In this document: positions 5,564 through 7,422 of the stretch, piece after piece
Layout: each line of letters begins with the position of its first letter
Numbering within the stretch: the first letter of the stretch is position 1
Origin: an uncultured Collinsella sp.
GTDB lineage: Bacteria > Actinomycetota > Coriobacteriia > Coriobacteriales > Coriobacteriaceae
Length of the DNA: 7,422 bases
Direction of reading: 5' to 3'
NCBI GenBank assembly: GCA_900544465.1
Contig: UQVT01000096.1
Coordinates: 1 to 7,422 of the forward strand
Program-made: the position numbers and the translations under genes
Notes under the pieces: generated by a model
Told to the model about the DNA's origin: nothing
Seen by the model: only the letters and a program-made list of their open reading frames with translations
Databases searched by the model: none

Positions 5564-5569
5564 TGTTGA

Positions 5570-5634
5570 GTTGCGGTGGAATAGGGACTGTTTGGTGCCC
5601 GAAAGGGCGATTTTAGTCCGTATTTCACCGCAAC
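5570..5634. repeat. Large palindrome with 20-base arms and inner GAAA hairpin
   Basis: The left arm GTTGCGGTGGAATAGGGACT (5570-5589) pairs with 5615-5634, whose complement reads GTTGCGGTGAAATACGGACT: 18 of 20 identical, one difference being a G-U pair in RNA. The 25-base centre holds a second hairpin, GCCC-GAAA-GGGC (5597-5608), with a GNRA-type loop. It sits four bases past the phosphatase stop codon (5639-5641) and could serve as a bidirectional terminator or RNA 3' end, though only a weak T-rich TTATTT follows. A MITE-like or REP-like mobile palindrome is the main alternative. Confidence 0.8.
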
Positions 5635-5638
5635 TTAT

Positions 5639-6640
5639 TTAGAGGGTGCTGAGAGTGGGGGTCCAGGCGATGGTGGGAGTCGCGCCGTCGAGAACCTCGT
5701 TGATGGTGGCGGCCATGCCGGCGAGGAGGCTGTTCTCACTTACGGTGAGCGACTCGTAGCTACCGGCGCGCATGAGCTCGCGAACCACCACGGCGCCGGC
5801 CAGAATCACGCCCGCACGCTTGGGCTGCACGCCCGGCAGCGCAGCGATACCCTCCACATCCAGCGTAGACATATGATCGATAGCGTCCGAGATCTGCTCC
5901 ATCGAAAGCTCGCGCAGGTGCACAAAGCTCGAGTCGTACGGCTCCAGCTCGTGGACCAGCGCCACGAGTGTGGTGACGGTACCGCCCACCGCGACCAAGC
6001 GCTCGGCGCGCTCAAAATCGCTCGGCAGGCTCTCAAAGTAAGCCTCGAACTGCTCGCCCGCCCAGTCGGCAGCGGCAGCAAGCTCGCCGTCCGAAGGCGG
6101 CAACGCCGAGAAGAAACGCTCCGTCACACGGCGACAACCGATGTCCAGCGAACGCGTGCCCTCCAGCGCAAAGACCCCACGCTCCAGCGCATAGACGCCC
6201 GTCGCGAGCTCCGTGGATCCGCCGCCCGAATCGGCAACAATGATGCGCTCGCCGGCAAAGTCGTGCGCCACGCCAAAAAACGTCAGGCGCGCCTCGACCT
6301 CGCCCGGAATCACCTGCGGTTCGAGCCCCAGCTCACGCAGACCGTCCAGCAGCAGTGCGGCATTGGATGCATCGCGCGCGGCGCTCGTGCATGTGGTGCA
6401 AATGCACGCGGCCCCAAAGGCACGCGCCTCGTCCACAAACATGCGGCATGCAGCGAGCACGCGCTCGACCGCCGCCTCGCAAAAGCGACCCGTCGCGTCC
6501 ACACCCTCGCCCAGGTCGGTAATCTCGGTATGCTTGGACGATTCCACGATCGCCCCGCCCTCGACCTGCGCCAGCACCAGTCGCGACGACACCGTTCCCA
6601 GATCGATCGCCGCCACCTTATATCGTTTGCAATCTGCCAT
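5639..6640 (-). CDS. Ppx/GppA-family exopolyphosphatase or guanosine pentaphosphate phosphatase
   Basis: This 333-residue protein has the ASKHA (actin/Hsp70-like) fold of the Ppx/GppA family. Phosphate-1 loop AAIDLGTVSSRLVLA lies at 10-24, TTCTSAARDASN at 82-93, PGEVEARLTFFGV at 112-124 with E116 the likely catalytic glutamate, phosphate-2 loop DSGGGSTEL at 137-145, then GGTVTTLVALVHEL and GVQPKRAGVILAGAVVV. It corresponds to the short form of the family (about 300 residues), without the HD and C-terminal domains of long E. coli-type PPX. Such enzymes split terminal phosphate from polyphosphate or pppGpp; sequence alone does not separate these. The first motif carries Val17 where Asn is common (DxGTN). 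ATG 6640 has GGAGGGG eight bases upstream. It follows the DivIC-like gene by 20 bases in the same operon and probably ends at the palindrome at 5570-5634. Confidence 0.92.
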   Translation of the reverse strand: MADCKRYKVAAIDLGTVSSRLVLAQVEGGAIVESSKHTEITDLGEGVDATGRFCEAAVERVLAACRMFVDEARAFGAACICTTCTSAARDASNAALLLDGLRELGLEPQVIPGEVEARLTFFGVAHDFAGERIIVADSGGGSTELATGVYALERGVFALEGTRSLDIGCRRVTERFFSALPPSDGELAAAADWAGEQFEAYFESLPSDFERAERLVAVGGTVTTLVALVHELEPYDSSFVHLRELSMEQISDAIDHMSTLDVEGIAALPGVQPKRAGVILAGAVVVRELMRAGSYESLTVSENSLLAGMAATINEVLDGATPTIAWTPTLSTL

Positions 6641-6660
6641 TGCGGGCTCCCCTCCGGGCG

Positions 6661-7422
6661 CTATTTGCCGTTGGACACGACCGTCTGGCCCTCGACACCG
6701 TTAAACCCAAACAGCATGTCGAGCGCCTGGATGTACCACGGGGCGTCCTTACCGACTTCTTCGATTTCCTTGGCAACTTCGCTGGCCTTCTTGGCGTTCG
6801 ACGACTTCTGGCTCGACGAGGCATCCGAATCGCCGTCCAGGCCCTGCACTTCAATCCTCTTCTCGCCGGGCATCACCAAGCCCAGGTCCTCGGACGCCGC
6901 GTCCTTGATGCCCTCCTCCGAGAGCAGCTTGTCGACGCTTTTTTGCAGCTCGTCGTTATATTGCTCGCGAATCTCGACCTGCTTGGCCAAGATATCGCTC
7001 GAGCGCTTAGCCACATACAGGTCGCGTACGGGAAAATACAGGCTCACGAGCGCCAGCGCCACCACGATACCGATAAACAGCGGGCGCAGAGAGCCATGTG
7101 TAAAGTCATAGATTGCCTTAACCACCGCGTTGTCGTTGGCGTAGCGCATAAAGTCCGAGCCCGAAAGACGGCTCGAAGGCCTGCTCGCTTTGTCGTGCGT
7201 CTGGGCCGAGGGACGCGACGGATGCGACGAACGTGTCGGGCGTACTGGTCCATCTGTCGAAGTATTCACTTGAGCATTGGGGCGCGAGGTGCTTGTCGGG
7301 CGCTGCGCGGAGCGGTCGGCACCGGCGTAGGCGGACCCACCGAGCTGCACCGTGCGCGCACGGCGAAGCGACGGCTCACGCGAACCGGCGGAATAGTACC
7401 TGTTGTCGTAAATCTGATCCAT
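6661..7422 (-). CDS. DivIC/FtsL-like septum formation initiator family protein
   Basis: This 253-residue bitopic membrane protein probably belongs to the divisome subcomplex that links FtsQ/DivIB to septal wall synthesis. Residues 1-90 are basic, rich in Ser, Arg, Pro and Thr and probably disordered in the cytoplasm. One TM helix spans about 115-131 (LFIGIVVALALVSLYFP). It is followed by the coiled-coil segment of the DivIC/FtsL/FtsB type (about 135-170, LYVAKRSSDILAKQVEIREQYNDELQ) and by LLSEEGIKDAASEDLGLVMPGEK, which resembles the family's conserved 'ARexlGmv.pGE' motif. A Ser/Lys/Ala spacer (about 193-212) and a C-terminal KDAPWYIQALDMLFGFNG segment follow. The start codon complement CAT is the last three bases of the window, so the gene seems complete, but an upstream start cannot be ruled out and its ribosome binding site is not visible. 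It is longer than typical DivIC (about 100-130 aa) because of both extensions. It precedes the Ppx-like gene in one operon. Confidence 0.88.
   Translation of the reverse strand: MDQIYDNRYYSAGSREPSLRRARTVQLGGSAYAGADRSAQRPTSTSRPNAQVNTSTDGPVRPTRSSHPSRPSAQTHDKASRPSSRLSGSDFMRYANDNAVVKAIYDFTHGSLRPLFIGIVVALALVSLYFPVRDLYVAKRSSDILAKQVEIREQYNDELQKSVDKLLSEEGIKDAASEDLGLVMPGEKRIEVQGLDGDSDASSSQKSSNAKKASEVAKEIEEVGKDAPWYIQALDMLFGFNGVEGQTVVSNGK

Larger units (their letters stand above)
5494..5638. other. Repeat-dense region between convergent genes
   Basis: This 145-base stretch separates the convergent ATPase and phosphatase genes. It is filled by two structures, a GTCCCC-containing repeat group (5500-5563) and a large palindrome (5570-5634). 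No protein is credible here; the open frame that crosses it on the + strand follows the palindrome sequence rather than codon patterns. Confidence 0.75.

Noticed and set aside
3966..5638. Classical tRNA-targeted integrative element with att repeats
   Set aside because: No integrase gene and no second copy of the tRNA-Leu 3' end could be found in the window.
5460..5642. 60-codon + strand frame after the ATPase
   Set aside because: It starts inside the ATPase gene in another frame and runs through the palindrome cluster; it has no ribosome binding site and no protein-like composition.
5873..7111. 412-codon open frame on the + strand, antisense to the Ppx-like and DivIC-like genes
   Set aside because: It has no domain-like motifs and a His/Arg/Gln-rich composition typical of antisense reading of GC-rich genes, and it crosses two well-supported genes on the other strand.

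Overview
The window is GC-rich, and gene order, codon use and protein style suggest a Gram-positive actinobacterial gut commensal of class Coriobacteriia. My best guess is Collinsella or a close relative; this is inference from protein appearance, not a database match. It looks mostly like ordinary chromosome, with one accessory-looking insert (about 4018-5638).

Left part (1-2367, + strand). The C-terminal end of a small membrane protein, with a suspicious reading-frame switch near base 37, is followed after 17 bases by an OmpR/PhoB-type response regulator (256-1035). A two-TM sensor histidine kinase (1019-2314) overlaps the regulator by 17 bases. The three form one apparent operon that ends at a strong bidirectional hairpin terminator (2334-2367).

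Middle part (2390-3966). On the minus strand, a stand-alone galactitol-type PTS IIB protein and a VOC/glyoxalase-fold protein form a two-gene operon that converges on the same terminator. Divergently, a perfect TATAAT box drives a gene for a membrane-anchored, TPR-like helical protein of unknown function (3227-3850). A tRNA-Leu(UAA) gene with encoded CCA and its own hairpin terminator follows directly.

Accessory part (4018-5638). Tandem palindromic repeats sit just before, and partly over, the apparent promoter of an AAA ATPase/DUF4143 gene with a PD-(D/E)XK-like C-terminal motif (4192-5493). A dense cluster of repeats and palindromes follows, including a 65-base hairpin with 20-base arms and an inner GAAA-loop hairpin. 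Hand-counted samples of the ATPase gene are lower in GC than its neighbours. The position behind a tRNA gene and the flanking palindromes fit an acquired module.

Right part (5639-7422, minus strand). A DivIC/FtsL-like septum formation initiator protein with a long disordered N-terminal tail is followed after 20 bases by a Ppx/GppA-family phosphatase, an apparent housekeeping operon. No complete defence system, CRISPR array or transposase gene is visible. The most unusual signals are the alternating half-site repeats before the ATPase gene and the palindrome cluster after it.
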